From positions 1 to 64,000 of the forward strand of contig BDDD01002285.1 of NCBI GenBank assembly GCA_001972305.1: DNA of 64,000 nucleotides, written 5' to 3'. Positions 45,089 through 57,970 of the stretch are shown here, in pieces (positions within the stretch are counted from its first letter, which is position 1; each line of letters opens with the position of its first letter). Under the pieces are notes generated by a model. It saw only the letters and a program-made list of their open reading frames with translations. It was not told the DNA's origin and did no database searches. Both the position numbers and the translations under genes were made by a program. This stretch comes from Cephalotus follicularis. Its lineage: Eukaryota; Streptophyta; Magnoliopsida; Oxalidales; Cephalotaceae.

Positions 45089-46353
45089 CTTTGGCCCCAA
45101 AAGACTTTGTTCACCCACTTGAAACCAACAAACTAGGGTTCTCCACTTCCTACCATAGAGAGCCTCGAATGGTGCCATTTCAATACTGGCATGATAACTG
45201 TTATTGTACGAGAACTCTACTAACGGCAGATGTTCATCCCAACTACCACCCCAATCCATTAGGCATGCCCGCAGCGTGTCCTCCAAAGTCTGAATATTCC
45301 TCTCGAACTGGCCATCGGTGCGATGGTCAAAAAGCTGTGTTGAAGCTCAATTGGGTACCAAATGAGGTTTGCAGCTTCTTCTAAAATCGTGATGTAAACC
45401 AGGGGTCTATGTCGGACACCACACTAATCGGTACTCCATTAAGTTTTTCAATCTCTGCCACGTATAAGGATTTTAACCGTTCAAGAGAATATGTCTTCTT
45501 GATCGCTAGAAAATGTGCAGATTTGGTAAAGCGATCGACGATAACCCCTATGGCATCGCGGTTAGTCCTTATTATTGGCAACCCAGATACAAAATCCATA
45601 GTGACATGTTCTCATTTCCATTGAGCAACAGGTAGTGGCTGAAGTAGCCCAGCAGGCCTCTGGTGTTCTGCCTTGATTTGGTGGCATGTTAGATAGGAAG
45701 AAACATATTCCACTATCTCCCTCTTCATATTATTCCACCAATAATTAAGGTTCAGATCTTGGTACACCTTGGTACTCCTCGGATGCACAGAGAAACTGGA
45801 GCGATGGGCCTGTGATAGCATTTCATCTTTCGGCTCTTTGTTATTAGGAACACATATTCTATCTTGATATCTTATCTATCCATCACTACGAATAGAGAAT
45901 TCAAGTTTCAAACCACCTTGTTCATTCAACATAGCCTTAGGCAAGATTCCATCCACACTTTGAGCTTCTCGGATTCTCTCCAATAACCATGGACGTGCCT
46001 GAATTTGGGCTGTTGTTAGGCAAGCTAGACGACGACTCAAGGCGTTTGCCACTATATTAGCTTTGTCATGATGGTACTGTATTTCACAATTGTAATCATT
46101 TATCAATTCAATCCATCTCTCTATCTCATATTTAGGTCTTTATGGGAGAACATGTGATTTAAGCTTTTGTGTACTTCAAACTTCGTGCCATATAGATAAT
46201 GCCTCCATTTGCGTAGCGCGAAGACTATCGCTGCCAACTCAAGATCATGTGTTGGGTAATTCTCTTCGTGAGGGTTTAACTTTCTTGAGGCATAAGCGAT
46301 CACTTTTCCATTCTGCATAAGCATGCATCCAAAGCTACTTCCAGATGCATCGC
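45089..46353 (-). pseudogene. pol: Element F: gypsy integrase and RNase H fragment
   Basis: Minus strand. RNase H ([16 protein letters not shown], about 46320) leads to DALSRRL, then integrase with the zinc region (SSFSVHPRS, YLTCHQ), MDFVSGLP, SDID and TDGQFE, the catalytic Glu being intact. Integrase stops in mid-domain (GEQSLLGPK) where the E 5' LTR abuts at 45088, so the chromodomain is lost. One TDHKSLNH residue group is deleted near 46175 and there are stops at 45380 and 45870. It closely resembles C and E. RT lies across the solo LTR at 48802-49142. Confidence 0.88.
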
Positions 46354-48801
46354 TGTAACACCCCCAATACGGTGGGAGCGCTTACAGGACAAATACAAAA
46401 CTAATCAAAGGCATAAACACATAAGCTTATCTTTATAAATCAAAACATCAGCCTTTATTCAAATTACGCGGTAATTTCTAGATCCGATAACAGAATACTG
46501 ATAAACATAATTCTTAACATAAATTCCAAAACCATAAAAACTGTACATAACTCCGGCCTAACATGACCATATGATAACTGAAACATAATAGGATCAAACT
46601 CCTAGGTGATCCTCTGATATAGGTATGGCAATCTCTCATCACACATTTCCCCGACGCTCCTGATAACCTGCCGCATGGAAAACAAAACGCAGCTGAGCAA
46701 ACCTCGGTACGGATATAGAAAATAAACCATTAAATGATCATTTTAATAGAATAGAGAAGGTATTTGAAATTTTAAATCAAAAATCTCATGTATAAGATAA
46801 TTTAACATTATTTCATAAAGTAAGAGAGAATAATCATATAAACAATTGTAACAATTTAAAATAAATATCCAAGTTCAAAGCATTAACCGAATTTCAAAGT
46901 AAAATCCGAATTTCAAATTAATATATGAAAGCAATATCCGAATTTCAAAACAATATTTGAGTTTAATATTTCCATACAGAGAATCCGATGTGTATACATA
47001 TATATAAATATGCAAGGGGTTCACGAGGCCCACATGCCAAACGGAATGATGTGTACGACACTACACAATCAATTCCCAAAATCCAAATCCGATAATACTA
47101 GGGTCGACCCATAAGCCTCTATCCGAAATGTCACAATCCAGTGACCACATCCAAATCTATGTGAGACACCGTAGACTAATCACACCGCTACGGAAAGTGT
47201 CATGTCCTCCGTGCCAAGGAACACGCCTATGGGATCCCCATAGGTAGGTATAATCTAAGTATGTCACTATTCCAAAATAATTTCTAAAACCATTTCAAAA
47301 CATATATAGGCAGTATTTCCGAATAAATCCGAAATCGATGCCAAAACATATTTCCATATCCAAAAATCATACTCATTTAATTTCAATTAAAAGAGATGAT
47401 AACAGTAAAATCAGTATACACAACAATACCAAATTTACAAAATCAGAATTATTCCACTTTAATCATCAAAGTAATAAAACTGATTTTATTCAAATCATAT
47501 CAGAAGCTCATAATCAAAATGGAGATTATTTCAAATAAAAACCGAATGGTAGCAAAAAACGAAGAATCCGTACCTTAGTCGTCCAAATCTAATAAAAAAC
47601 TAGAACAGGACAAAAGAAGACACAGAACCGACTTAACCTTCACCACCGATGTTTCAATACCCTAAACATACAAACTAGATCGAACTACAAAATAAAAGAC
47701 ACAAAAATACAAACTGCCAGAAGAAAGCGTCGACGTTTAGGACAAAAGCGTCGACTTGCACGATAGAAGTGTTGATGCTTAACATAAGGCGTCGACAGTT
47801 TAGGCATAATCGTCGACAATATAAACGAAACAGTCGACGCTTAGACACATGCATGGCGTTTAAAACAGATTTTCTACACACAGTCGTTGACGCTTACTAT
47901 ATAGGTGTCGATGCTTTAGGTCGAAAAACATGAAAACGCGTTGTTAGCAGTTTACAGATATGAACCAAAATCCGATTTTTTCTTAACTATCAATCATAAA
48001 ACAACTGTAAATACATGTTCTAATCATAACTTCTATGTTTGAAAATACCAGTGTAACTATTTAAAAGCATAAACATATATATTTGTAGATTAAACATGGC
48101 AATAACAAAGTTTCAAAATACAATTTTTGGTATTCCATAAATATGACAGTTTCATGAACTAAAAATGGAGTTTTCAACAAACTATAAGCTTATATTCAGT
48201 AAAACAGTAATATATATGACAACAAGGAAATCAGTAGGATGACATACCTTCAAATAATGCAATAAGATGATGAGAAAATATAGAAAATGGCTGTCAGGTT
48301 TGTAAAGAAAAATGTGCAGGTGCAATGTTTTAAAAAGAGAGAAGAAATCATGGGTTTAATGGCCAAAACGTGTAGATTAATGACAGAATCGGTTGGTTTA
48401 AAAGCTTACCATATGAGTAGAAAACGCGGTAAACATAGAAGGAAACAAATATCTGGATTAGGGAAAGAATCTCCCTTTCCAAAAACAAAGCCACCATCCA
48501 AAAACAATACGGAAAGCCGACTTAACCGTCGACGGTCATGCAAAGCATCGACGTTTGACACCTTTTTACACTAAAGCATTGACATCATGCAAAGGCGTCG
48601 ACGTTTTCAATCCTGGACGAAACACGAAAGACCATATCGCTAAGGCATTGACGCTTAGGACAAAGGCGGCGATGCTTAACGTCCAGAATACAAAATGAAA
48701 GAGTTTTTCAAAACAATTTCAAATGGTTCGAACACATAACACATATAACATGAAACATAACATAACATATGACAACCAGCGTAACGAAACGAGATATTAC
48801 A
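46354..48801 (-). mobile_element. Solo LTR (2.45 kb) of the A/H family inserted in F
   Basis: It is flanked by ATCGC (46349-46353, 48802-48806) and interrupts the RNase H frame of F. In plus coordinates it begins TGTAACACCCCCAATACGG and ends GATATTACA. The block TCCTGATAACCTGCCGCATGG (46658-46678) and the 'agtgtcatgtcc..cgtgcca' block (47197) match H and, reversed, A, fixing minus orientation. Two GTCGAC clusters: 47729-47910 and 48528-48600 with degenerate sites to 48680. Small ORFs inside are not genes. Confidence 0.9.
47725..47840. repeat. Phased GTCGAC array in the solo LTR
   Basis: Six consecutive cores start at 47729, 47750, 47771 (GTTGAT), 47791, 47812 and 47833, at spacings of 21, 21, 20, 21 and 21 bp. 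This is the most regular array in the window. Confidence 0.9.
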
Positions 48802-49142
48802 ATCGCCCTCTGGCAAGGCTAATATAGGTGCAAAAATTAGACAATGCTTTAACTATTGAAAGCTCTGCTCACAATTATCATCCCATAAAAATGCCATCCT
48901 TTTCTGCTTTAATCTGGTTAGTGGAGTGGCTATTCGTGAAAACCCCTCAACAAAACGACGTTAGTATCCTGCGAAGCCCAAAAAACTGTGGACCTCCGTC
49001 ACGTTTGTCGGTCTCTTCAAATCTTTTACCACTTCAATCTTGGCTGGGTCCACTAATAAACTGGCACTAGAGATGATGTGCCCTAGAAAACCCACCTCTG
49101 ACAACCTGAACTCGCACTTGCTGAAGTTGGCATACAGCTGAT
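48802..49142 (-). pseudogene. pol: Element F: RT C-terminal fragment
   Basis: Minus strand: [20 protein letters not shown], then [15 protein letters not shown] and SFLGFAGY, the usual RT end, leading into RNase H at 48807 (with the TSD copy ATCGC at 48802-48806). It is cut on its upstream side by the 3' LTR of element G, so the YxDD part and everything before are missing. Confidence 0.88.
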
Positions 49143-51793
49143 TGTCACACCCCGTTTCCACAATAGACCCGGAGGTCATGGTAATTAACATATATTCAGC
49201 TTATACGAAAAACTGGGAAACTTAAAAACTTTTCGAATAATATAATATCTTGCGGAAGCATTAATTATAAGCTGAATTTAAATAACGTAACATGCATCCC
49301 ATAATACATGTTACTCAAAGTTCAACGACAAAATAATATAAACATTGTTAATCGCCCTCAAACAGAACATGAACTATTATTCATTAAATACATTAATCCA
49401 TTTAAACATTTCTCAAAAGAAAATACAACTTTATTCTTCCTTTCAGTCTTCCAAGCATGTGCAATATCAATCCCACTGCATCCATATGAAATTGATAGGG
49501 TTAGCCGAATCCACTGGCAAAGTAGGAAAGATATAAAGGTATTTTGGGGTCAACGATAATAAATGTCATGTGATGAATGCATCGTGATGCAATACGTAAT
49601 ATAACAGTACACATATATATATATATATACACACATCCGTCAATATATAAGCAACATGCCAAGTGGAAACATCCACACAATCCATTAATCATGTCACAAA
49701 GGACCAATCAATCCATTCATACGTACGAAGCGCGTTGCCATCTCCTGGCCTGGACGTCGTACTCCTACCTCAGCCCGGTCTCTGGCCGACTCGAAGCAAG
49801 TCAACAATCTAATGTTACTTGCACTATGGCTAAGTAACCAAAGTGTGGGTGTCCCTAGCCATCTCCTGGCACCTAAAGCACAACCCGCCATTAGCCACCA
49901 GTGACAACCTCCGCCACCACGACTAATACGGCATCAATCCAAATCACAATCCATCAATCAATCCAAAATCAATCCATTTCCAAGTAGTTTATAAGTTATA
50001 AAATACTTGAACAATGTATTTATTCAAAAAGTATAAATAGTCTTTTGAAACAATATTCAGTCTTTGAAACCACATTTCAATCCTTCGAAAATATACATTT
50101 TTGTGTAAAATAATGATTTATTATAAAATCATGTATGCACTTTTCTAAAATGATAAAACAATTTAGAAATCAATAACATCCCAATCCACCATTCAATCCA
50201 TAGTAATTATGCGAGCAAACATATGCTCAAAATGCTAATAGATCCTTTTGGCGTCAACGTGTACTCTCTAGGCGTCAACGCTGATATCAGTCACTTAAGC
50301 GCCTGCGTTCTCCCTTTGGCGTCGACGCTTATATCCCATAAGCGTCAGCGCTTTAACTCTTTGCATCGATGCTTTAAACCAGAAGCTTTATGCGTCAACA
50401 TCTTGTCTCTTTGGCATTGACGCTTGAAGGTAAGAATCCTTAGTCATCGGCGCATAACTCCTAGCATCGACGCTTTAAGGTAGGAAACTTAGTGTCAAGG
50501 CTTGACGCGTCCATTTCCATGCACAACGAACGAAGGCATCGACGTTTCCTCTAAGCATAAACGTTTCTAGCGTTTATATGTCCGCATAACAGTCAAGGCG
50601 TTGACGCTTTTCCCTTAAGTGTCTACGATTCAATGGAACCAGTGTTCATTTCCGTGCATAATAGGTCAAGGCGTCGACACTTTTCCCTTAAGCGTCGATA
50701 GTCAAAGAAAACCAGAGCACCATCTTCTTCAACGCGTCTTAATACCAGTGTAACCAAAACAAAATCATGCATGCAATTCATTTCATTATCGTTTCAATCA
50801 CACATTCATGGTAGGTTAACTTTCCATAGTAACCATAACATCAATTGCACAGTCAACAATCCATAATATCATGTATTTCACCAAATGAACATCTATTACA
50901 TTTGAGCTCAAAATTACAGTTATATAGTCCCTACATCAGATTCCAAGTTAGGAATCGTAGTCCACCTCCTCTAAGTCCACCAATCCGTAGCTTTGAGCTT
51001 CTCGGGTCCGGTACCGCAACTCCAATCCAAGTTCGAGCTTTCAATACTTGGTTCCCAAGCTTCAAGCTTGTGTCCGGTCCAAAAATGGAGAAATATGGTT
51101 CTCTCTCTCTCTCTCTCTCTCTCCCTCTCCCTCTCCTTTCTTTTCCAGGTTTCTCTCATATTTTCTCTCTATTTTTCTTTCTCTTTTCTTTCTTTGCAGG
51201 CACCGTTTGAAAGGGATGAGGGTGTGTTTTATGGTGCATTTCTCTCTCTTTCTTTCTCTTCCGTATGCATGGTGCCAGGTCTCTCTCTCTCTCACTTCCC
51301 ACCTACCGCATGACACACACATGTCTATCCCTATATTCCTTTCTGACATTACAGGCCTGGGGAAACGCCGACCTGTCTAACACGTTACCACTTGGCGTGA
51401 CAAGGTGTCCGAACAGTGGCCTTCACCTGCCGTTCAACACATTTCTGTCAGTGTTTCAAATCCATCTGTTGTCGTGTTTAACCGTCATCAGTTATACCAT
51501 TGGCGTCGACGCTTAATCCTGTGTACTTCATGGCGTCGACGCTATCTCTTGGCATCAACGCTTTGAGGGCATGTATTTTAAGCACGCGTTTTGCTTCCAT
51601 GGCATCGACGCTTTGCTTCATGGCGTCGGCGCTTTAGGCCATTTTCAATATTTTCAATCCATCACAACACTTTTGGCACTCTTTACTCAAAATTCAACAT
51701 CACAAGTTAGAAAACCATAATTCTCATTAATTCATCATTTAATTACAAATGAGAATTACAAAAATACATTGAATGGTAAATCTAGACATTACA
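49143..51793 (-). repeat. 3' LTR of element G (2.65 kb)
   Basis: Plus coordinates begin TGTCACACCCCGTTTCC and end TAGACATTACA, followed by a polypurine tract and pol on the minus strand. Two GTCGAC clusters: 51500-51640 (close to the LTR start) and 50250-50700. In the latter, core starts include 50253, 50274, 50321, 50344, 50365, 50394, 50416, 50446 and 50466. A CT microsatellite (51100-51138) and a (AT)n run (49611-49633) also lie inside. Confidence 0.88.
51100..51138. repeat. (CT)n microsatellite
   Basis: About ten uninterrupted CT units, followed by CTCCCTCTCCCTCTCC. It produces low-complexity ORFs on both strands. Confidence 0.95.
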
Positions 51794-51805
51794 ATCTCCC
51801 CTCCT
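51794..51805 (-). other. Polypurine tract of element G
   Basis: The minus strand reads GAAGGAGGGGAGAT directly before the LTR start TGTAATGTC. Confidence 0.85.
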
Positions 51806-51837
51806 TCAAAGAAATTCATCCTCGAATTTTAAGATTT

Positions 51838-53561
51838 CTAGAACAGGTGAGGGTAACGTTACCGAATATCATCTTCCCGTTCCCACGTTGCTTCATCCAG
51901 ATGGTGAAACAACCATTGAACCTTCACCATAGGAATGGTTCGGTTCCTCAACACTTGAGTCTTTCAATGAAGAATCCTCACAGGTAATTCTTTGCAGGAA
52001 AGATCATCTTGTAACGGGACCAAGTCATAATCCAAGATGTGATTAGGGTCTCGGACGTAACCTTGTAACATGGAAACATGAAAAACATCATGTATACCCG
52101 ACAATGCAGGAGGCAAAGCGAGTTGGTATGCTATCTCCCCAACTCTCTCGAGAATCTAAAAAGGACCAATGTAGCGTGAAGCTAGTTTGCCCTTTTCCCA
52201 AAATCTCTGAACACCCTTCCAAGGAGAAACTTTCAAGAATACATGATCTCCGATATCAAAAGTCAAAGTCACTTCTTTACAATATCAACATAACTCTTTT
52301 GTCAACTCTGAGCTACAAGCAATCTCTCTTTAATCACTCTGACTTATTCCGTAGTCTCCTCAACAAGATCCGATCCAAATATCGTTCGTTCACCAACTTC
52401 ATCCCAACAGATAGGTGATCTACACTTCCATCCATAAAGATCTTCGTACGGAGCCATACCAATGCTTGAGTGATAACTATTATTGTACAAAAACTCTATC
52501 AAGCGAATATGATCCTCCCAAGTACCAGTAAAATCGATCACACAAGTTCGGAGCATATCTTCCAAAGTCTGGATAATACGCTTGAACTGTCCGTCTATCT
52601 GCGGATGAAAAGTTGTGCTGAAATTCAACTTCATTCCGAAAACTGTCTGAAATCTCTTCCAGAAGTTGGATGTAAAAATTGAATCTTGATCGCACACAAT
52701 ACTCATAGGAACACCATGCAGTCTCACAATCACTTTTATATACAGTAGGGCCAACTTGCTCGCTGAATCAGTGACATGTGTAGGAAAAAGGTTAGCAGAC
52801 TTCGTGAGTCTATCAATGATAACCCACACGGCATTATGATGATTTCGAGTCAAATGAAAACCCGAAACAAAATCCATAGTCACGTGTCCCCACTTCCATT
52901 CCACTACTGGCAATGACTGCAATAATCCTGCTAGCCTTTGGTGTTCGGCTTTCACTCTCTGACAATTTAAACACCTAGCGACATATTCGGCAATCTCGCG
53001 CTTCATGCCGGACCACAAATAGTTCCACTTCATATCCTGATACGTTTTTGTACTACCAGGATGAATAATGTACTGAGATTTATGAGACTCATAAAGTAGC
53101 TCATTCTTCAACCAATCATCATTCGGAAGACAAACCCATCGTCGAAATCTCAGTATAGCATCAGAATGCATCTAAAAATCAAGTCTCGATTCCTCGTCCT
53201 CCTGAATTTTCTGCAATTCAGGATCATGAATCTGAGCAATTTTAACCTCGTAAAGCAATGCGGCTGAGCTCGAAGATTAGCAATAAAAATTCTGGGCGAC
53301 TGTGCGAATGGAGTCCATTTTTGAAAATCTTCGAACATCCTCCATTGGGACACCATCGTACTAGCTATCATAGCTTTACGACTTAAAGCATCAGCAACAA
53401 CATTTGCTTTCCCTGGATGGTACTGGATATTACAATCATAGTCGTTGAAGAATTCAACCCATTTACGCTGCCTCATATTCAATTCACCTTGGCAGAATAG
53501 GTATTTAAAACTCTTATGATCAGTGAATATTTCGAACTGTGCCCCATACAAATAGCGTCTC
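51838..53561 (-). pseudogene. pol: Element G: integrase, chromodomain and end of RNase H
   Basis: Minus strand, reading from 53561: RNase H ([25 protein letters not shown]), a linker with a frameshift near 53260, and integrase with the zinc region (SQYIIHPGS, CLNCQR), MDFVSGF (about 52880), CDQD (about 52690) and DGQFK, where the catalytic Glu is Lys (52581-52583). The chromodomain (EATWERED) is near 51880 and the stop at 51838. There are further stops and frameshifts near 52340 and 52140. It continues at 60997 on the other side of H and is most like element B. Confidence 0.9.
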
Positions 53562-54093
53562 TGTAACACCTCTGTTTGAGGACTAGGATGTCACACTAAT
53601 CTAACTTACAGATTCATATAAAAACATCTTAATCTTATTCAATTTATCAGTTCGTGGTGGTTCTAAAATCTGAAAACATATATAAAATCCTTATCATTAA
53701 CTCCAAAAATCAAAATAATGTTCATAACACCGGTCAACATATGATCATAAGCAACTATTCAATTGACAGAATCAACTCCTAAGTGATCCTCTAGCAGAGG
53801 GTAACTCTCTCATCACACTTATCCCAGATGCTCCTGATAACCTGCCGCATGGAAAACAAAAACACGACTGAGCAAACCTCGGTACGGATGTAGAATAATG
53901 AAATAGTTTATGAAACATAACAGTTTACGAAACAAACAGTTTACGAAAAAAACAGGTTACGGAACATAACAGTTCACGGAACAAAATAGTTTACGGAACA
54001 AAACAGTTTACAGAACATAACAATGCAAATCTTTTAACAAACAACACAATTCATAAATAAACCAAATTTATGCAATTCAAATGGTGCTCATGT

Positions 54094-54129
<36 letters not shown>

Positions 54130-56453
54130 TATATATATATATCCACAAATTTTCATAAAGCATATATACGTTTTTGTTCATATCCGATTCCAAACATTTC
54201 CAAACCAGTGCTTTATACTGAGATATGATATACAGTTTAAATACACACATACACACACACATATATATAAGCAAGGGATCCTGCAGAATCCACATGCCCG
54301 ACGGAATGACGTGTACGACACAACATAGTGAATTCCTAAAAAGCTGAATATGATAATAATTTTTCTAGGGCCGATTCATACGCCTCTATTCCGAAATGGG
54401 ATCCAAATCCTGTCCGCAGGATATCAAAAACAGTGAGAGACGCCGTAGACTAATCACACTGGTACAGATAGTGTCATGTCCCCGTGCCAGGCTTACTACA
54501 TGCCTATGGTACCCCCATAGGTGGTTCAGATATATTCTCAATATTTCAAAAATAATGACTTTATCAAAAAATCATTTCAAAATATTGATTTACTCAAAAA
54601 TCAATTCAAAACGTATATACATATACGTACGGTGTTTTTCTGAACATATCCGAAATCATTATCATATCCGTAAAAATATCAACATACTTTCGTAATTGAA
54701 AGTCATGCTCATTTAATTCAACAAATAATTAAAATTTTGACAGTAATAAAATATGAATTTATTTAAATAGATCCGAAGAGATATCCGAGAACAAAAATAA
54801 ATCCGTACTAAAAACATGATAGAATTCATTTCAATAAAATCAAAGGAAAATCCAAGAACGAAGAATATCCGTACCTCATTCATAACAAGTAAAAAGTGAG
54901 TTTATTTTCACAAAATCAGATGAAGATAGCCAAGAACGAAAGTATCCATAATAAAAGTAAAACCGAATTTATTACAATAAAACCTACAGAGAAATCCAAG
55001 AAAGCAGAATCCGTACTTATTTCACCAAAAGCAAAACTGAAATTTTCTAATAAAATCCGAAGATAGCCAAGAATGAGAAAATCTGTACTTTGTTCATAAA
55101 CAGTAAAGCTAAAATATATTCTCAGACAAAATCAATAGGAGAGTGTCAAGGAAACAATTATCCGTACACTTATTCATAAAAGCATAAATAGGATTTATTA
55201 GAATAAAACCAAAGGGAGTTTATCAAAAAGGAAGACGTTCGTACCTTTGCCGCCCAAAACTAATAATCACAAGAATGAACCAAAAACACGTACAGAATCA
55301 CCCTAATCGTCACCACAGATGTTCTATAACCCTAAACATGCAAACCAAATCATATTATCACATAACAGACATAACATATGTTAAATATAAACTGCCAGAA
55401 GAAAACGTGAGAAAGCGTCGACATTCACATCAAAAGCGTCGACGATCAAGGCATGGCATTGACGCTTAAGACAAAGCACAAGACAAAGCGTCGACAAGAA
55501 GCATGACAATTTATGTTGAAAGCGCCGAAGAAAAACATTACAAAACACGACATAAGCGTCGACGCTCAAATAAAAGCGTCGACGGTCAGGACATAAGCGT
55601 CGACAAGAACGAAAAATAGTCGAAGCTGAAGATGAAGAAGATGATAAAAAGAGTTTCAAAAATCCAGTTTTCTCAGTCATAAATCAATAAAACAGTAGTA
55701 TATAAGCATTAAAACATGGTTTCTCAGTTTAAAAAAACTAGTATAACATTTTCGATGCATAGACATATGGATTACAAGATGAAAATAGCAGTGACAACTT
55801 TCAAAACATATCTTCTAACATTTCATCATTTAAAATAGTTTGCATTATCAATACAGTTTTTTTTTGCACAATCTAATGACTTTATATTCAATAGAATAGT
55901 AATGTAAAACAAAGTTATCACATCATATCTTCAAATGGTGGAAAAACAGTGATGAAGATGATGAAAAGAGAAAGACTTCTGCTGATTTGAAAAATGGTGC
56001 AGATGATAAAGTTTTAAAGAGAGAAATCGTGGTTTTGAATGGCAAAAACTTGGTTTAGATTTGTGGCTTTCCTTACATGCAGATACGCAACAAACACTAA
56101 AGGAAAACACAGATAATCGGTTTTATGGCAAAAATCCCCTTTCCAAAATCAAGCCATCGTCCAAAATAAATAAGGAACACTGTTAAAGTGTTTACGGTAT
56201 TGCCAAAGAGTCGGCCCTTAACCCTTTTAATTCAAAAGCATCGATGTCAAATGCATAAGTGTATACGTGATACACCTCTAAAGAAATGTTGAACTAACAA
56301 CGCTTAGGCGTCGACACTTAAGACGAAGGCGTCAACGCTTAACGCCATGAACACAAAACGAATAGAGTTTTCAAAAAAAATTCAAACGGTCCAACGTTAT
56401 AAAACGTATAGCATACGAAGTTAAACATATAGGTAACGGAACGGGATATTACA
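53562..56453 (-). repeat. 3' LTR of element H (2.89 kb)
   Basis: Plus coordinates begin TGTAACACCTCTGTTTGAGG and end GGGATATTACA. Repeated 'aacagtttacg.aaca' units occur at 53915-54020. A CA/TA microsatellite lies at 54097-54141. GTCGAC clusters: 55417-55624 (core starts 55417, 55438, 55458, 55490, 55524, 55558, 55578, 55599, 55619) and 56190-56345. Confidence 0.92.
54097..54141. repeat. (CA)n-(AT)n compound microsatellite
   Basis: About fifteen CA units, then GATATATATATATAT. The other LTR has the same locus at 58491-58541 with fewer CA and more TA units, so it changed after insertion. Confidence 0.95.
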
Positions 56454-56472
56454 TCCTCACCCCCTTAAAAAG
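56454..56472 (-). other. Polypurine tract of element H
   Basis: The minus strand reads CTTTTTAAGGGGGTGAGGA immediately before TGTAATATCCC, preceded by TTTTGGGACGAAATC, the same arrangement as in element A. Confidence 0.88.
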
Positions 56473-56609
56473 ATTTCGTCCCAAAATCTAAAGCACTGCC
56501 ATCCTCTAACTCCCAAACCTCACATTGAAATCGGCATCCAAAAGAAAATCCAGCTCACAAAATTTATCATTGATCATAAAAGCACAATCACAAAATTACT
56601 CTGACACAA

Positions 56610-57802
56610 CTAAAAAAAAAGCCTTACGGTTATCAGGAAAAAAAATCCCGAAACAACTCCTTGAGCATCTTCAGTCTGACGAGTCACGATAGCAAACATT
56701 CTGCCTCATACATTTCGTTGCCCAACATCATTACCATTTCTTTTCCTAACCTTAGCACGAGGGTCAGTACATTCTTTAGCAAAATGACCCACTTGACCAC
56801 ACATGAAACAGGCCCCAATAGCCTTATAACACATTTGGCTCGGCTGTTGCTTTCCACAAGTGTCACAACTGGCCACAAAAATAAAATTGGAGTTACCCCC
56901 GTCTACCATTTTGCCACCACGGCCCCTATCCTGCTGTCCCAAACTCTAATCCTGATGATCATCTTTAGTCCGTTTCCTTCCTCCTTCCTGTCTGGCCGTC
57001 TGAAAGCCCAGCCTTTCCATCTCAATGTTGTTGGCTGCATTGGCCACATCAGACACATATGAAAATCTTTCATTAACCAACTTTCCCCTAAGCCAATAAT
57101 GAAGCTCCCATCTGAGCTTCTCCGCTTGCTCAGCTACGGTCCCCGCCACATATCCAGCAAAACCCGCCAATCTAGTAAACCGGTTTAGAAATTCCGTGAC
57201 TATTTCATCATCTTTTTGCCGGGTAGCCACGAACTCCTGGGCATATGCCTCCTTATAAGCGGTTGGGAAGTACTGCTGATAAAAGACTTCACAGAACCTG
57301 GTCCACAATAGACCAATAATGAACTCTTCCCCCTTGCTATTCTTAGAATCTTCCACCAACGTTGAGCATCCCCTTCTAGCTTGTAGGCAGCCAACCTCAC
57401 TTTTATGATATCACTACACCCTAGTACTTCAAAAAATTTCTCCATATGAACTATCCAATATTCAGCATCTACAGGGATCGATGCTAAATTGAATGCCCGA
57501 GGCCTCTGCTTCTGGAACCTCTCTAACCAGATGTGTACAAAACTATTGGGCCGAACTTCCGCTCTTTCATTAACCTGTGCATTTACCCGCATATTTTCCT
57601 CAACCAGGTTTCTTCGCCACTCTTGATCCAGATTCTGCTGTTGCATGGCTTGAGTCACTTGGGTTACCACATGAGGAATAGCCTAAGCAATAACTTGCCT
57701 CACGAACTCATCCAAAGTTGGCTCATTCCGTACACCCTCTCGGGTAGCAGTTGGCTCGGCTTCCTGAATAACGTTCCTTGGTTGTCCATCTCTATGTGCC
57801 AT
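56610..57802 (-). pseudogene. gag: Element H gag
   Basis: Minus strand, start at 57802 (MAHRDGQPRN). The retrotransposon gag domain (AEYWIVHMEKFFEVLG, QRWWKIL, FYQQYFP) is at 57470-57260, and a CCHC knuckle CFMCGQVGHFAKEC at about 56820-56780. A few residues typical of the gag-protease linker follow (GRMFAIVTRQTEDAQGVV), then the frame ends at 56610 without a protease DTG/DPG motif. Breaks: an in-frame stop near 57684, a frameshift near 57345 and stops at about 56946 and 56706. Normal gag would give the capsid-like particle; this copy cannot make a full one. Confidence 0.9.
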
Positions 57803-57952
57803 CTACGAACAAGAACCGGAATATGATAAAACAAAAAGAAACATCAAACTGAAACAAAGACATACCGAAACGAATAATAGGAAATAGCCATAACCCAATT
57901 TCTACCCATCTCACAGGCAAACCTAGATAGGCTTTCTAAGGAACGAAAACCT

Positions 57953-57966
57953 ATTCTCTGATACCA
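57953..57966 (-). other. Primer-binding site of element H
   Basis: The minus strand reads TGGTATCAGAGAAT, matching the initiator-Met site, 4 bp inside the 5' LTR. Confidence 0.9.
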
Positions 57967-57970
57967 TAAA

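Noticed and set aside
47725-47840. GTCGAC as SalI linker or vector contamination
   Set aside because: Sites are in mutated arrays inside LTRs, conserved in both LTRs of the same element and with diverged flanks; no vector sequence is present.
51048-51380. Ser/Leu-rich ORFs on plus strand and Glu/Arg-rich on minus
   Set aside because: Generated by the CT microsatellite in the G LTR.
54077-54295. 72-aa ORF with Val-Cys repeats
   Set aside because: Translation of CA/TA microsatellites.
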